NCBI GenBank assembly: GCA_037355855.1
Contig: CM074765.1
Coordinates: forward strand, 1,798,001 to 1,862,000
Direction: 5' to 3'
Length of the DNA stretch: 64,000 nucleotides
Source of the DNA: Pseudo-nitzschia pungens
Lineage: Eukaryota > Bacillariophyta > Bacillariophyceae > Bacillariales > Bacillariaceae
In this document: positions 61,769 to 64,000 of the stretch, in pieces
Numbering within the stretch: position 1 is the first letter of the stretch
Layout of the letters: the number at the start of each line of letters is the position of its first letter
Notes under the pieces: model-generated
Database searches by the model: none
Seen by the model: the letters and a program-made list of their open reading frames with translations, nothing else
Told to the model about the DNA's origin: nothing
Position numbers and translations under genes: made by a program

Positions 61769-63705
61769 ATGACGACGATACGTGCCTTGAGAAAAATCGG
61801 AGATCGGTCCCGCTGCCTCCGAAGCGCACCTTCGTCGTTGTATTCACCTAACGGCAGGTGGATGGGCAGCAATAGTCTTCTGCGAGGATTTGGAACCACC
61901 GCTATAAGTCCCAGTAATTATTCACAGGACAAGAATGATCGGCTGTTGGTTGTAGGTTCCGGAGTAGCGGGAAGCGCCGCTGCTCTTGTAGCTGCCGAAA
62001 CGCATGGAATTCCCGTCACCCTACTGTTCGCGGGAGGCGTTCCCCAGGACTGTAACTCGTGGTGGGCACAGGGTGGTATCATCTACCGGAACTACGATCC
62101 AGCGTCGGGAGATTCTGCCGAGTCCCTGGCGAAGGACATTCATCGAGCGGGAGCCGGTTTGTGCGCTGATGATGCTGTCCGAAAGGTTTCGGAGGAGGGT
62201 CCCGACCGAGTGAAGGAATTGCTGCTGAACGCAAAGGAGGCATTTGCGAATGTTCCGTTTGACAAAACACCGGACGGTGATCTCAGTTTGTGTTTGGGTG
62301 AGTACATAGCGACGGGATACTATAGCAAATGTTTGCAGAAAACGCGTTGTACCATTGGATTCGGATGTTGAAGCATATTTTTCTCACATCGAAATCATCA
62401 AATTTCCGTATGGCTTCATCAACAGAGGCTTCCCATGCGGCTCCTCGAATTCTGCACTATGCCGATCACACTGGCGCCATCATTACGGACCACATTACGA
62501 AAGCTGCTGCTCGGCATCCCCTCATCACCATGCAGCCAAACACACTTGTCACAGACATAGTAAGGGAGGAGGACCTTTGTGTTGGGGTGGCCACACTGGA
62601 TCGATCTACGGGAAGACGCAACATTGAATACGCTACACGGGGCACTGTATTGGCCAGCGGAGGACTGGGAGGAATTTACGAACACTCGACAAATCCAGCG
62701 GGCTTCAACGCTTTGGGATCGAGTGTCGCACTGGCCAAACGAGCTGGGGTACAGACGCAGGACTTGGAATACGTTCAATTCCATCCCACGTCACTGTGTA
62801 TTCCCAACGAGGCACGATTCTTGTTGACCGAGGCACTGCGTGGGGAAGGGGCGATACTTCGGGACGCCAATGGAAGGGCCTTTGCCAAGGATTTCCATCC
62901 CGACGGGGAGCTTGCCCCCCGAGACATTGTTGCACGCGGTGTTTTTGCGGAAAACCTCAAATCCGACGATCCCTCAGTCCACAATGCCTTCCTGGACATC
63001 ACCCACCGCGACGCAGATTGGTTGCACGCGCGTTTCCCGACGATCCAGTCGCATCTCTCCAAACGAGGCCTCGATCTTGGCAGAGATCATTTACCGGTTA
63101 CCCCGGCAGCCCACTATACGTGTGGTGGGGTATCTACCGACATGCAAGGTCGCACCAGTTTAGAGGGCCTGTATGCTGCCGGAGAAGCGGCTAGAACTGG
63201 ACTCCACGGTGGAAACCGTCTGGCATCGACGTCTCTGCTTGAGGGACTCGTCTTTGGGGCTTCGGTAGCGGATTTCATTGGTGCTAGCGAACGGGGAAGA
63301 GAATTGCAAGAGATCTCGCTCCAACGACTCGATTCGAGGAGATCACCAGAATTTGCCAATAGCATGTCGATGTTGGATCCCAAGAAGAAGGAGACAGTAA
63401 CGAATCGCGCTGTGCAACTTTTAGGCCAAGTGCGTCGCATCATGTGGAATCACGTTGGTTTGGTTCGGACGCCTTCGGGGTTGGCAACTGCTGTCGAAGC
63501 ACTCAGTGACATTCAAGCCGAAGCGACCGAGTTGCATGAAATCTATCCTTCCCTCGAGACTTCTGGGGCTCGAGACGCTGCGTGTGCTGGCGAAGGAGTT
63601 GCCATCGCTTCGGCTGCCAACCACCAATCTGCAGGAACCCATTACATCGTTCCCGATTCGGAAGAATACAGTGACGACGAAGACGAAGCAGTCGCAGCGA
63701 GGTAG
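61769..63705 (+). CDS. nadB: L-aspartate oxidase (NadB type), 2 exons
   Basis: Exons 61769-62297 and 62426-63705, a 128-bp GT-AG intron; joined 1809 bp, 602 aa. The join restores SLCLEASHAAPRI. N-terminus: MTTIRALRKIGDRSRCLRSA, Arg/Ser-rich without acid residues early, which looks mitochondrial and has no ASAF motif. The FAD fold has LLVVGSGVAGSAAALVAAET, SWWAQGGI, then HAAPRILHYADHTGAII, LASGGLGGIYEHSTNPAG, VQFHPTSL, RGEGAILRD, LAPRDIVARGVF, HYTCGGVSTDMQGRTSLEGL and AARTGLHGGNRLASTSLLEG. These fit L-aspartate oxidase (EASH..RILH and the TGLHG..RLAS segment) rather than succinate dehydrogenase. It oxidises aspartate to iminoaspartate for quinolinate and NAD synthesis. An acidic tail (EEYSDDEDEAVAAR) is unusual. 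Confidence 0.85.
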
Positions 63706-64000
63706 TAGTAGAATACGAGCAAATCCAGAAGGTTTTTTTTTGTAGAATAATTAAAATACATTTTTTGATTTGGAACCAGCAACTTAGTCCAAACATTCAT
63801 TCTAGATTTTTTGCACTGTATGATGGTGTGCAACGCAATATTCATATATGATACGCAATGTTCAAAATAGTGCTTCTTGGTACCTTACTGTGGGTAGAAC
63901 GATTCCTGTTGACAAATTTGATTTTGTGCAACGAAATAACAATCACGAACTCCCCAGTTCTGAACGAGACACTTTGCTAATAATCATATTAATACTACTA
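63706..64000. other. 3' flank of the aspartate oxidase gene
   Basis: 295 bp of AT-rich sequence with GTAGTAGTAGAATAC right after the stop. Short frames only. No gene. Confidence 0.5.

Overview
The window looks like nuclear DNA of a photosynthetic stramenopile, most likely a diatom. Several genes are split by short GT-AG introns (about 110-400 bp). Several proteins start with a signal peptide ending just before a Phe (VTAF, VVAF, RSFAP, AAAF), the usual ER-plus-plastid targeting arrangement of secondary plastids. The gene set (DGAT2, plastid GPAT, DASH-like cryptochrome, FBPase, twin-arginine lumen protein) fits. Species is not determined from sequence alone.

Layout. 1-1.9 kb is repeat-rich DNA with a C-rich minisatellite and two copies of a ~230-bp direct repeat. 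About 1.94-13.6 kb is an AT-rich block that I read as one large DNA transposon: a 1021-aa DDD transposase, two related small cysteine-rich proteins on the plus strand, and two long proteins converging from the minus strand. The ends show imperfect inverted repeats flanked by TA. 13.7-14.6 kb holds a 91-bp palindromic MITE and, 2 bp beyond it, a 790-bp foldback element with a 7-bp target duplication.

15.4-63.7 kb is a gene-dense host region: a thioredoxin-fold protein, an LRR protein, an eight-exon EF-hand/alanine aminotransferase fusion, a thylakoid-lumen protein, FBPase, a BTB protein, a DGAT2 fused to a polytopic membrane domain, an LMBR1-like protein, a frameshifted 2OG-Fe(II) oxygenase, plastid GPAT, a cryptochrome/photolyase, a GH116 glucosylceramidase, a three-exon kinase, a three-exon desaturase, a six-repeat helicase-associated-domain protein, a small membrane protein and L-aspartate oxidase. 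Two further copies of the same MITE lie at 49.4 and 59.8 kb, and a foldback-like satellite element lies at about 60.2-61.2 kb.

How the genes relate: there are no operons. Several encode plastid carbon and lipid metabolism (FBPase, GPAT, desaturase, DGAT2) and NAD synthesis (aspartate oxidase), but clustering is probably incidental. The best candidate for an undescribed system is the 11.7-kb transposon with its family of three proteins sharing a Cys/aromatic module. All family assignments are by eye; no database search was run.
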